The position numbers were made by a program, and so were the translations under genes. Positions 23,350-34,470 of a stretch of 64,000 nucleotides of DNA are shown here, piece by piece (within the stretch, counting starts at the first letter, position 1; every line of letters begins with the position of its first letter). Origin of the DNA: Sphagnum compactum (lineage: Eukaryota; Bryophyta; Sphagnopsida; Sphagnales); assembly GCA_965153455.1 (NCBI GenBank), contig OZ234503.1, forward strand, positions 11,041,118 to 11,105,117. The letters run 5' to 3'. The notes under the pieces were generated by a model. It was not told the DNA's origin and did no database searches. It saw only the letters and a list, made by a program, of their open reading frames with translations.

Positions 23350-24545
23350 GCAGCTTTCATCATGCTCCACCCAAGCAAGTATGCTGCTATGTTGGCTGAC
23401 AAAATGAAGAGGCATGGTGCCACTGCATGGCTGGTTAACACTGGCTGGTCTGGAGGCAGGTATATGAGGGACTCTACATGGTCATTATTGAAAAACCTTG
23501 TTAAAGAGGTTCCTGGATGCTTGCTTGTCATTCTCTTGCATCCCTGTAACATTGTCTGTTGTGAAATGTGACATGCAGAAGGTCAGTGGGGAAGTTGTGA
23601 TAGTTAAGTCACTATCATACATACTACTGTTGATGGTCCCTGAACAGGTGTGAGACTGGCACTTTTGTTCATACTGGTGTGTGTTTTTCGTTTTTCGTTT
23701 GTTTTTGTCTCCCCTTGTTTGGTTCTTTCTGTGGCTTCCTGAGGAAGTGTTAGCCTTGCTGTTTCTTCTTCATCGTGAGAATGGAGATTTCTCTATTCTT
23801 ATGAAAGATATTTTGCTTTTAGTGGAATTCCATTTAGTTAAAAAATCTATGGAATTTGCAATGACAAAGATTACTCAGAATTCAATATTACCTGCACCTT
23901 CATTCTAAAAATTATGAAATTACCCTCTGTAAAATCTTTACTCATTAGAGCACTTCCCACCACTACCAAGAGTGCGCCCCAATTGCCCTAAAAATTGAGT
24001 TTTAGTAGTTTTCTCGAATATTCAATAACCCTTGCACTGTAGGTCTAAACATTAGAGAACCATCTTGGTGCACTCCTACTCATTGAGGGCTTTCCAATGG
24101 CACCAAGAGCACGCTGGGGGGCAGTGTGGTTTGGCGTGATCTTAACCTGACAAACAAACCATCTTGCTTAATAATAGACATAAATGTTCGTGGGAGGGAT
24201 CATGGCGCAAACAAACAAGTCCCCCCACCAGAAGTAGCAATCTGATGGAACCACCACCAATTTCTGCTCTTGTTATCGCAGATTCTTCAGCAACAATGAA
24301 ATAATCACAAATGGATCATGATATTGCGGATGCACAACAAAATCATTCCAAAACAAATTACTATTGAAGGCTAGAAAGTGTGAAACCAAATCAAGGATTG
24401 AAAAGCCACCAGCAGTGGCAGCACATGATCTTGCAAAAAATGGGTTCAAATTGGCCCAGAAACAAAGAAAGAAAGAATTACAGATTTCCAGAACCTGGAT
24501 TGCAATTTTCGAGTGGACTTTGTTCATCCACAGTTTTGCTGAACT
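21430..24545 (+). repeat. Dispersed duplicated block, copy D1
   Basis: Three segments (about 21430-22620, 22640-23345 and 23850-24545) each have counterparts in 49200-53140. Segment order differs: downstream it is second, third, U2 gene, first, second. D1 alone carries an inserted PEP carboxykinase exon at 23350. Confidence 0.7.
23350..23463 (+). pseudogene. Orphan exon fragment of ATP-type phosphoenolpyruvate carboxykinase
   Basis: The frame reads [18 protein letters not shown], then [17 protein letters not shown]. This corresponds to the conserved region of ATP-dependent PEPCK, in which LHP.KYA.ML..KM precedes [10 protein letters not shown]. The enzyme converts oxaloacetate to PEP in gluconeogenesis. 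Only about 38 codons are present. The preceding sequence is the dispersed D-block and the following sequence does not continue PEPCK (RYMRDSTW replaces the expected G-rich continuation). No other PEPCK exon was seen in the window, so this is a captured or leftover fragment. Confidence 0.7.
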
Positions 24546-24806
24546 TTAATAGATAGATGTTCTCTTTACAAATGGGTAAAGCATTACCCTAGTAAACCAA
24601 TGATTTGTGAAATGAATAGAATAAATACCATAGTACCTTGGCAGGGCTGGAGTGACCCACCCCCCATGACTGCACCAGTAGTTATTCAACCTCCTGCAGT
24701 CAGAAAGGTTGAGTCAAAAAAGTTTTTTGCTCAATTATTTTTTCACCTCAGACCACCCCCGCTCACCCACTCCCCATTTACCCACCTACCCCGCTCATTT
24801 TGTAAT

Positions 24807-24840
24807 GGCAAAACCTATATCTCTTCTTGGCTAAACTTTT
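24807..24840 (-). repeat. Single inverted monomer of the 27.9/46 kb minisatellite
   Basis: Read on the minus strand this is AAAAGTTTAGCCAAGAAG followed by AGATATAGGTTTTGCC, one complete monomer of the arrays at 28.0-29.0 and 46.0-47.0 kb but in opposite orientation. Just upstream, 24640-24680 contains TGACTGCACCAGT, matching in inverse orientation the sequence near 29290 beside the array. Confidence 0.75.
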
Positions 24841-27800
24841 CAAATTAATTTATATTTTATAATTATGTAATCAAATTCATATTATAATATATAAATTAAC
24901 ATGTATGTATTTAATATACGATATTTAAATGTATTGCATTTCTTAAATACACTATGAAACATTGAGTGGTTTTGAGAATAACGTTATTATATGTTGATAC
25001 ATCATATTTTACGAACTATTTGTATTAAATTTCATAATTAAAATGTACTATGTAATACAAATCAAATTCATATTTCTAATATTTCTTTCATTTGAACAAA
25101 ATATGACAAAGATAATGATGATTTTTTTTTTAAAATGTCATGTTGAAATGTAATGAAATGCAAGATTTACATGCAATTTTCTTCAATTCAACTTTTTAAA
25201 TATTTTTTATAATTTTTATTTGTAGATTTTGGAAAAAAATTCAGAATGAAGTTTAAATCATTTCATTTGGACATAATATGAGAAAGATATTTCTAATTAA
25301 ATTTGGCTTTTAGAAAAGTTTTAGCTGCAGCTCAATTTAAAACTAAGTGCAAGTAAAAGGTTTAACCCACATGTTTTGTCTTTGAATCTTATCTCACAAG
25401 CTATATAAAGAATATGTTTTCCATCAATTTTTCACTCAAAAATGCATATGCAATTGGGGATGAGTGAAGAGATGTTTGACCTTAAATGGAAATTACAACA
25501 TACATGAAATTTTTATTGGCTATTCATTTCATTTACATTTTCCCTTTCCTACCTATTTGGCTACCTACACAAGTCAGTAGGTGTTAGTTTTCTATCTACC
25601 TAGGTAGATAGGTTGGAATCTTCTTAAAACTTTCAATTTAAAAAAAATTGAACAAATAAATAATTGGAATTAAGTAATTAGTAAGTTATCTGGATTAAAT
25701 AATTAAAATATTCAAATTTTTTTAATTGTTCGTATGTTAATGAATTTACTTGTCCATATCAACTTGTCACCAATCACTAAGCAATTGACGAATTTTCTAA
25801 GAATTCACCTAATTCACTACAAAACCTACTGAATTTGTTACTGGATTTGGATTCTTTATGTACTAGTAACACCATATTGGTTCAAATAATTAATGTACAA
25901 TAATTTAAGGTTAGTGAGCAAGCTTTCTCATGTTGCATAGAATTTCACATATTACATGCGACACAATCATGACTTTTTGTTGTGATATATGTTATTGCCC
26001 ATTGCATAACCTTTCCAATGGGGGATTTCCCATTTTGATGTAGGTATTGTCTTTTTTTGTTGTTATCATAGTGAAGACTTCCTTTAGTGGATAATTAGGT
26101 AATGTAACATAGGGTTATAATGAAAGTTTTAGATTTAGGTATTGTCAATGGGTTCATTTTCATAGCAAGGAAGTGTGTTTTTGGATGAAGGTAATGCAAT
26201 ATCAACACGTTTTTTAAATATGATGAGAGTATTTGTTTTGTTGGTGTACGCAGCAAATAATCACAATTGAGTGTGTAGGGATTACATTCACTAATACTTT
26301 CAACATTTGTATTAGATATTGACAATGTAGGTATTGTAGTTTTTTAGACTTTCTAGTAACCCTAACCTAAGTGATGGAGGCGCAAGTATTTGCAATACCC
26401 GCATATTAAAACCTTTACATAAATGAAATATAATTGGTAATAGAAATTATATGGGAATTGCATGGACTTGGTTTTTTTACATTTCAATTCCAATGGGGCC
26501 CCAATTTTATCATGAGGGTATTGCGAAATCTAGGTCCATTTTCATCCAAGTTCCATCACAATATGATTGGTCCATTGTATGCAATACCGTCATTTTTCAT
26601 TTTTGACGTTGCGATGAGAAATATTTAAAATAAAAAAAAGTTAAGTAAAATCGTGTAATACTTGCATCTAAGGCACAGAATGTTGGCTAGATTTTTTCAT
26701 ATTTCACATAATACCCAATTGTTGGGCATAAAACATGCATAATTAATGATAAACAAAAACTGACAAAAATAATTTTGAATTTTAAAATTAAAATTCTTTT
26801 TTAAAAACTAGATTATGAAGAAAAAATAGAAGAAAAATCATTTAGAGCAAGAAAAGAGATAATAAAATTCTAGAATGAGAATTTTTTTTAAAAAAATCTA
26901 AAAGAAGCAAAAAAAAAAAAGTTTCATTTCGATCACAAATGGCATTGTTTTCATATGTGAGTGTTGCATGTTGGGATTAAATCTTCAACTACTATTAGTA
27001 TTTGCCATAATAGGCAATATGTGCATGTTACCCATACAATAGGTGTTAGTTTTGGGAATTTCAAAGCATTACAAGCATGGTGTTAAGGGTGAAAGCATAG
27101 TTAAGTGGCTCAAAATGGCATTTGAGAATCCCTAATCTAACATTAGCAAAAAACATTTGTAGGTTTAACAATTATCAAACCATAAATCTTATAATTATCC
27201 CCTATGCTTTTAATCATAAACATTAATAAACTAACCTATGAATATCCCTCAACATGTGATTGATCAAAAAATCCATGCAAAAGATTAAAATTTTTAATGT
27301 GAAATGGACTCTCAAAAATAAAAATTTACAACAATCACATCACTTAAAACTTTTTTAAATTAAAAATATAGATATTTGAAAATTTTCAATGCACTTCATT
27401 CATAAATTCTTGATTTGATTATGTTTTTTTTAAAATTTTGACACTATTTTGACATTTCTTTTGAGTCCACATTTTTCATTTTTTTTGTGTGACACACATA
27501 GTGTTATCACTTCAAAAGTCCATTACGAGCATAACCTTCTTAGAATTCATCCATTTTTTTCCTTATGATTCCCAATAAAATATATGATAACATGAATAAT
27601 TAAGAAATTGACAATGTTAATTCTAAATATGGTGTTTGTATGTAATCCAGAAAAATTACAAGTATGACAATCCAAACAATCCATCTATTCATGCTTTCAC
27701 CCTTAACTTAAAATTGACATGGATATTGTAATGCCTAGAACTTAAACCTTCAACTTCTATATGTAAAATTTAACCCTCTTTTAAAAACCATATGTTTTAC

Positions 27801-27911
27801 ATTAATTTTTTTATGATTTAAGTGATTGAATTAGAAAATCATTGAAAATACAAGATTTTTTTTTCTTACCTCCTTAATTATTTGTCCTAACTAAAATCAA
27901 CATTATTTTTT
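24841..27911. other. AT-rich intergenic DNA
   Basis: Very AT-rich sequence with homopolymer runs. ORFs are short and lack motifs. A small palindrome (CTACCTAGGTAG) lies near 25596. No gene or RNA was identified. Confidence 0.6.
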
Positions 27912-28009
27912 ATGTCCTTGATTAATTTCTATTAAAATATATATTGAAGTTCATTTTACACCTTGTGGATTCCATTATTATTTTTTCCCTTTAAAAAAGT
28001 AGAGGTTTA

Positions 28010-29035
28010 AGTCTGAAATAGAGAGGTTTACCAAAAATATAGACAGGTTTTGTTGAAAGGTATAAGTTTAGCCAAAAATATATAAAAGAATTTTTGGGAG
28101 GTAAAAGTTTAGCCAACAAATAGAAATGTTTTGTTGAGAGGTTGAGGTTTAACAAAAAATATATATAGGTTTTGCCAAGAGTTAAAAGTTTTGCCAAAAA
28201 GATATATAAGTTCTGCCAAGAGACAAAAAATTAGCCAAGAAAAAATATAAATGTTGCCAAGAATTAGAAGTTTAGCCAATAATAGATATAGGTTTTTAAG
28301 TTTTGCCAAGAGAGAAAAGTGTAGCCAAGAAGAGATATAAGTTTTGCCAAAAGTTCGAAGTTAACCAAGAATACATATAGGTTTTGCCAAAAGAGAAAAG
28401 TTTAGCCAAGAAGAAATATAAGTTTTGCCAAGAGAAAAAAATTCAACCAAGAAGGGATATAGGTTTTGCCAAGATAGAAAAGTTTAACCAAGAAAAGATA
28501 TAGGTTTTGCCAAGAGAAAAAAATATAGCGAAGAAGATATGTAGGTTTTGCCAAGAGATAAAAGTTTAACTAAGAAAAGATATAGTTTTTGCCAAAAGAT
28601 AAAAGTTTAGCCAAAAAGGGATATAGGTTTTACTAAGAGAAAACATTTAGCCAAAAAGACATATAAAATTTGTCACGAGAGAAAAGTTTCATTAAGAAGA
28701 GATATAGGTTTTGCCAAAAGAGAAAAGTTTAACCAAGAATAGATTTAGGTTTTGAGAAAAAAGAAACGTTTAGCCAAGAAAAGATGTAGGTTTTGCCAAT
28801 AGAGAAAAAATTAGCCAAGAAATGATACATGTTTTGCCAATAGAAAAAAGTTTAACCAAAAAAAAAATAAAAAATTTCCAATTAAAAAACATTTAGCCAA
28901 GAAAACATATAGGTTTTGCCAAGAAAAAATATAGATTTTGTCAAGAAAAAAAGTTTAGCCAAAAAGAGATATAAGTTTTGCCAAGAATAAATATAGGTTT
29001 AGCCAAGAAGCGATATAAGTTTTGCCAAGATAAGA
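28010..29035 (+). repeat. Minisatellite, about 40-45 bp unit
   Basis: Tandem degenerate units of the form AGTTTAGCCAAGAA plus GATATAGGTTTTGCCAAGAG, roughly 25 copies. The long minus-strand ORFs with GKTYI and WLNF phrases are translations of the repeat and not genes. Confidence 0.9.
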
Positions 29036-29761
29036 TCCAAAGGGTAGGTAAGGGATTGGTTGTTAGTTGGTTGGGTTCAAGGTTTAGGCTAAGAGGTAGG
29101 TCAGTAGAGTAGGTAGGTTAGTAGGGTAACTAGGTGGGAGGGTAGTATGGAGGGTCAGGGTTGAGAAAAAATTGGCCCAAAAAACAAGGTCAAAGGTCAC
29201 AGGCAAAAAAATTGACTGCGGTAAAATGTTGGTTAATGTAGGGTGGACAGGCAGGTGAAAAACACAGCACATCCTGCGGACAGAACGGCCAACTGGTGCA
29301 GTCACGGAGGCTGGTTCACTCTGGCCCCTTGGCAGCTTCAACATTAAACTATATTATTTGTAGAAATGGTGAAAATTTTCAGATTTTACTTTTCTCAAAG
29401 AGCAAAGTTTTGTGAAAGAAAATACAGCATCTATAAGAATATGCAGCAACATTATATTTTTCAACATGTAATCTTGATATCTAGATAATTATGGCCCTAG
29501 TACCACGGTATTGTAAAATGACCTCGTGGACATTAAGGGGTTGCAACTAACCCTGTACTAAAATTGCACAAATATTATCGGCATTGGGCAAGGATTTTGC
29601 CGACGATCAAATAAACACTCAACTTTTCTGTAATCCTTTTCAAGATACGAGAGCTTGTTATGCCATACAACTCCATCACAAGATTAAACGACGTACAACT
29701 AGTTGGAAAGAAACACATAGCTCCCCAACTTCAGAATTCCAGATTCGAATTATTTGGATCC

Positions 29762-29964
29762 CCAGCAGGGGAGGGGTGTGCCAGCCTAAGAAGTAGTGCG
29801 AGACCAAGACGACGCATGCAGGGCCAGGCAGCAAGCTACCGGATGGCCCCGCCCCCGAGATAAATTAGATTAATATCATGAGGCTCGATGTGCCTCGTAT
29901 CAGATATTAAACTGATAAGAACAGATACTACACTTGATCTTAGCCAAAAGGCCGAGAAAGGTAT
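29762..29964 (-). ncRNA. U2: U2 snRNA gene, copy 1
   Basis: The minus strand starts ATACCTTTCTCGGCC at 29964 and continues with the conserved U2 5' half, including the branch-point-pairing GTGTAGTATCTG. U2 pairs with the intron branch site in the spliceosome. Length to the final G/C-rich stem is about 203 nt, near the plant norm of about 196. Two features differ from copy 3: stem IIb reads GAGGCAC/GAGCCTC with an A-A mismatch, and the Sm-site region reads AATTTATCTC, so its U-run is interrupted. The copy may be a variant or a decaying gene. The exact 3' end is estimated. Confidence 0.88.
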
Positions 29965-29989
29965 GAATTGGCACCGTATGCCCGGGGCA

Positions 29990-30034
29990 TTATATACTCC
30001 GCCCATGCCACTCTTTCGGCAACCAATATGGGAT
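29990..30034 (-). promoter_or_regulatory. U2 copy 1 promoter: USE and TATA box
   Basis: On the minus strand the element ATCCCATATTG (30034-30024) resembles the plant snRNA upstream sequence element RTCCCACATCG. TATATAA (29996-29990) lies about 26-32 bases before the U2 start. All three U2 copies keep both elements. Confidence 0.75.
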
Positions 30035-30249
30035 TAACACACATTTGCTTGCTCGCTCCTCTTTGCTCTTCGTTTGCGTCGTGCTTTCCACTTCGTACCT
30101 CGATCTTCCAGAATTTTCCTGCGTATGATCGCTGTGCGCACGCCAGTAGGCCCCGCAGCGGATTGATTATGGCAGTGTAAAGGGTCGTGCTCCGAATGGA
30201 CGGACACACTACGAGCCATCCTGAAGGCTTTTCTTGAGAGCCTGGCACG

Positions 30250-30892
30250 ATGCAATGGCCTTGTGTAAAAGTTGGATGTGGTTGCGAGGAGCTGGGAGGA
30301 GTTCGGTTCCCAAAGTCCTTCAGGGTTTGGGAGATTTCAACCTTATCGGCAAAAGATCTGCAAGAGATCTCACCCACAAGGTGCTTGTTCTTTCCTAAGT
30401 GGGTGGGATTCAGGGACATCCAAAACCTTCTTGAGTTGAATCTCTTTCTGACTGACAGTCAGGTGTTTGTCGAGATGCCTTTCCACCCGGTAGACCAGGT
30501 CACGTATGCCATGCACACTGGTCCTGATCGAGGTTACGCTTACTGACCGCAGTCCACCGGTTTATCATTGCTGACTCTTGCAGGGCTTTTCCCTAGCAAT
30601 GGTGTTCTTCATGTTTCCCAACTATATATGTCACGAAATAGGCTCTGCAGTCAAGGCGATCCCAGGAAATATTGAGCTTGCTGCAGTGCAACTTGATTGA
30701 TAGGCTCCTCCGTTGTTGCTCCTCCTTGTAGTTCAGCCCATTGGGTTGGAGCTGCTCAAGAAAACCTGGGCGTTGCCTGTTCAAGGTGATGATATTTCAC
30801 AGCAACAAGCCACATCTGCTTACGACGAAGTCACACAATTGATTTCACTGTATCCTGCATTTGTTGCAGATTGCATCCTGATTTGAGAAATC
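30250..30892 (+). pseudogene. Exon-like coding fragments beside U2, family not recognised
   Basis: Three open stretches have intron-like boundaries. One ends FHPVDQVTYAMHTGPDRGY (to about 30540). The second follows CTTGCAG and begins GFSLAMVFFMFPNYICHEIG (about 30585-30697). The third follows CTTGTAG and contains PIGLELLKKTWALPVQGDD (about 30731-30885). I cannot name the protein. The copy at 48.2-48.9 kb has an extra T that breaks the third exon and a deletion that breaks the first. They may be remnants of a gene duplicated along with U2. Confidence 0.35.
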
Positions 30893-31444
30893 AACAAGTC
30901 CCCCATGACGACCAAGGAACTCTGAGAGATAAACAATCTGCTGGCCTAGCACAGGCCCACCGGTCTGGGCCTACCACAGCAATTGGCCGTTGAGCATTGC
31001 CGGACTAATTGCCTTGAACAGACCATTTCTTTGGTGCTTGGCTCACTATTGGAGCCGCTGAATTTGACGATGTCATTCCCTGTAGTACCAGCAATGCTAG
31101 CACACACATTAATGATACTAGCTACATCATGTCCACCTACAATGGTTAAAGATCTGTATCAATATTTGAAACATCGCTAATCCACTTTCTTACCAGGCCA
31201 CTAGATTGTACAATAAGAACAGAACTTGGGTGAAACCCAAGTAAATCTCTAGTGGACTTTCAGTGGAGTGTGGGTGGACATTGGACCTGCCATGGACCAA
31301 CATCATTATCAAGCCATTGTGCATCGCATTTGTGGGTGAAAACAATCTTCATATTAACAGCAAGCTGTGGAATCAAATGGAAACTATAGTTGTCACATAG
31401 AAAATGGTAGAGAGTAGATTGAACTACCATCCATTTGATGAATT
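30893..31444. other. Spacer with a dispersed repeat (31165-31330)
   Basis: Between the segmental repeat and the Ty3/gypsy element. Around 31190-31290 the phrases GACTATAnnATAAGAA-type, GAACTT and AAGTGGACTTT(C)AGTGG resemble sequences at about 43985-44080 and 45365-45500, so a dispersed repeat family is present. No gene was recognised. Confidence 0.45.
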
Positions 31445-31495
31445 TGAGAATTTTATAACAACTATATAATTCACACTTTAGCCTATATATGCCAT

Positions 31496-31836
31496 TGTCA
31501 TGCTCGTATGCATGTCCTCATACATGACGGCTGGTTACAGACATGTTAATCATGCCTTTTAGAGTTAATGTACGCTCTTAGGGTTAAATGTACGTTCTTA
31601 GGTTACTGTAGGCTATTAGGTGTTTTAGGGTTATGGCTTGTTTAGGGTTTCAGCTTGTTGACAACTGTATAAAAGGTCAAGCTCTTCGCTTCTTTTATTA
31701 GTTTTTCTAGAATTTCTTTGTTAGGGAAAATTTTCTCCATAGTCAGATTGGATTTTTAGATGCTCACGACGGCTATTACACGGCCACCATTAACATACAC
31801 TATGTTTTCTTTCCTCCTTTACAATTTAATTCTAGA
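31496..31836 (+). repeat. 5' LTR (partial)
   Basis: Starts TGTCATGCTCGTATGCATG and corresponds base for base in length (335 bp to AATTTAAT) to 40653-40987. It contains TATAAAAGG near 31670 as a likely core promoter. The first roughly 170 bases of the complete LTR are missing or reduced. A short TGAGAATTTTAT match at 31445 may be their remnant. Confidence 0.8.
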
Positions 31837-33198
31837 AAGTCACTTAATGTTGAAAGCGGCAAATTTTTCTTGGTTTTTTTTTAGTTTCTTGGCTTTCTTT
31901 TGCTGCTGGTGTTGTTGCTGTTATTGTTGCTATTGCTCCTTTCATGTGTTCCTATTGTGACTACAGTAAAAGCGTAGAAAAAGAAGGAAAACTAGCAACA
32001 ACGTAAGCGTCGTCTTCTCTTACACAATAGGAACAGCTCTAGTAGCAACCCCGGCTACTCCTCCTCTTGCCACAGCTTAAGCAGGGGCAAAAGAAGTGGT
32101 TGTGACGCCAAGCTCTTCTTGCAACCTGTCTGTCACAGCTATAGTAAGCTCCTGGGTACCAGCACCTAGAATCTTCACTTAAGTGTGTACTCGTGAATGC
32201 ATGCTGCAACACAAGAGGAGAAGACATCTCTCTCTCTCTCTCTTGAAGATGCTCGAAGGTTGCCAGAACCAAATGCAGTGTCAAGTAAAAAATTTAAAAA
32301 AAAAAAAAAAAATTGTTTCTGCACGCCATCGCTGTAAAGCTCCCAAGCGATCTGCAGCATTGTGCCTTCCGACATCGCGTCGTCGTCCGCCATCGTTATG
32401 GAGCTCACGAGCGCTTTATAATGTCATGGCTTCCGACGTTCGTCCAACATTCGTCCATCCGACGTTTGTCAATGTCTGTCCATCACGATTTCGTCCGTCC
32501 GATTTTCTTCCGTCCACCACCATTTTTTTTTAATTTAAATTTTTTTCAAAAATTAAAAATTAAAAATTAAAATTAATACGTACATCTACATACTCTCATA
32601 TAAATGTATACATCTACATATTTAGTATTAATACGTATATTTACGTTATTTTTGTATTAATACATACACTTACGTAATCTTATTAATACATAAATATACA
32701 TTTATTTCTTTTTATACTTCGTCATTTAACACTCGTGAGTACACAAACTAAAAACTGCTTAGGGTATGTTCTCTTAAGCACTTCACATTTCAGTTTCCAT
32801 TACGGTTGCATTTAATTTCATGGTTGTGTTAGAACTTTGTAATTAGTGCTTTATATTGCTACAAAATTTTGGGGCATGGGACAACACCATGTCCTCGGAT
32901 GATGATAGCACTACCGCTCAGCCAGAGCCAAGGTATTAGCTACGAAGTAACACACAATCATTGGAGCCGATTTCTTTGAGCTCACGATCTTCATGATGGT
33001 ATTAGCAAACGTCTAATAGCGCCACCGTCATCTAACACAATTCCTACCAAGAATTTAGGTTTAGGTTACACTACATCAACGATACATCAGAGTCCATTTG
33101 GAGGGGTTAATTAGTGGGGTACGCCTACTACTACACCTATTTTCACACCATCACAGCATATTCCACTGCAAGTTGTTACCTCTACACCCATATACACC

Positions 33199-34470
33199 AT
33201 GGAGGTCAACAGTTCCTTTAAGAGAATTGAGAAGTTCAGCGGAAGGCGAGGTACCATTTCTTTGAGGGGGTTCAAGGCAACTTTCTCAACTGTGGTTTGT
33301 GAATTGGAACTCAAGTATGGCGCTAATTACACCGAGGTGTTCGCATTCAAACAACTAGCCCGTTATGTGCATTATGAGGCATTGGATGTCTACGAGCAAC
33401 ATTCTCCGAGGATTTTGGGCGTCATCCAGATCCCCAATCCAATTTATGCCGAAGCTATCGCCACTGCCTCTCAAGCTGCACTGCAAGTTGCGATTGCACA
33501 TCATGGGACTGTGCCCAATAATCCAGATCCGGTACCTACTTTAGTAAACTTTTCTCCCTAACAATTCATTGCTGCTACCGCAAACATTCCTCCCACCATC
33601 AATGCACTAGCTTTCGTTGATCGAATGGGGGAACTCTTTCGAGTTTTTGAGCTGGAATTTCTAGTCAAGAATTCTGAAAAAAGTCTACAGCTTACCACCT
33701 TCTCTTAGCAGAAGCAAGAAACCCTCAAGATGTTTTACAGGAGGCTTCTCAAGCTCAAAGAGGATACTTAAAACATCACAATCTTGGAAGCTACCCATTG
33801 GTATCTTCATTCATTGGAAGGTACTCCGACATTCCATGCGCAAGTTTTGCAACGAATTTTTGCAAAATTTGGAAACTTGTACGGTTTGTTGGATGTGTAC
33901 AACATTTCTAAAAAGCTGGAACTGGTTCATGCACACTATGAGGCCAGTACTATGAGGCTTCCATCACGTTCAAGGCCTGAGCCTCCACGAGCTACACCAA
34001 CCAGATCATCACATTCTTCTTCAAGGGCTAAAGCAGTGTATTCGACTACACCCATCCTACCTTCTTGCAATTACTGTGGCAATCCTACCCACAAAGCTAA
34101 TGAATGTAACATTCCTTTCGAGGATCTTTTTTGTGATTATTATGGGAAAAAAGGACATCGAGAAGTTGTTTGTTTTGCCAAGTTCCCGGAACGAAAGTAA
34201 CTTCGATTACCACGGCAAAATCTACCAGCATCTTCTACTGCCCTTCAACCAAAAGCCAAGGCACCTCAGCCTTCCACTTAGGCTTTCCCCACCAAGGATA
34301 ACTCCAGTAAGAATGCTAAGAAGAAGGAGCACAATGCTAATAAAAAGGAGGTGCTTCAAGCCCATGCCACTCAAGTTTAAACGTTGCAAAATGAACTCGA
34401 ATCGTTGAGGGCTCAACTTGCTAATCTAAAAGGCAAGTCTTCCCAACCAGCTAGTCATGCCTAACTTGTA
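33199..34470 (+). pseudogene. gag of the Ty3/gypsy element
   Basis: Capsid/nucleocapsid precursor. It starts near the ATG at 33199 (MEVNSSFKRIEKFSGRRG). Gag helices follow in one frame, interrupted by stops at 33706 and 33769. The first zinc knuckle CNYCGNPTHKANEC (34066-34107) is a complete CCHC; the second (34132-34173) has its second cysteine changed to tyrosine. The tail is basic and then coiled-coil-like (LQNELESLRAQLANLK). Further in-frame stops follow at about 34198, 34279, 34377 and 34459. Confidence 0.8.

Larger units (their letters stand above)
27912..30892 (+). repeat. Direct segmental repeat, copy 1 (minisatellite + U2 + exon-like sequence)
   Basis: Matches 45934-48875 in the same orientation. 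The proximal part (27912-29030) is diverged with many indels. The distal part, about 29030-30490, looks essentially identical (constant offset of 17981), with one base deleted in copy 2 near 30327 and scattered differences after about 30535. Homology ends abruptly after GAGAAATC in both copies. Confidence 0.92.

Noticed and set aside
27991-28309. Minus-strand ORFs with repeated GKTYI/WLNF phrases (also 46197-46796)
   Set aside because: They are frames through the 40-45 bp minisatellite; indels between units break them repeatedly.
28010-29035. CRISPR-like array
   Set aside because: Units are contiguous, degenerate tandem repeats without unique spacers, in a plant nuclear context.
29084-29344. 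86-codon minus-strand ORF identical at 47065-47325
   Set aside because: Identity reflects the recent segmental copy, not coding constraint; the sequence lacks motifs and ends in repeat-like LPTLLTYLLA.
29940-30419. 159-codon minus-strand ORF, with its shorter twin at 47921-48229
   Set aside because: It runs over the U2 start and promoter, and its length differs between the copies because of a one-base indel.
31837-31900. tRNA primer-binding site after the 5' LTR
   Set aside because: No stretch resembling the initiator-Met complement TGGTATCAGAGC was found; the region is diverged.
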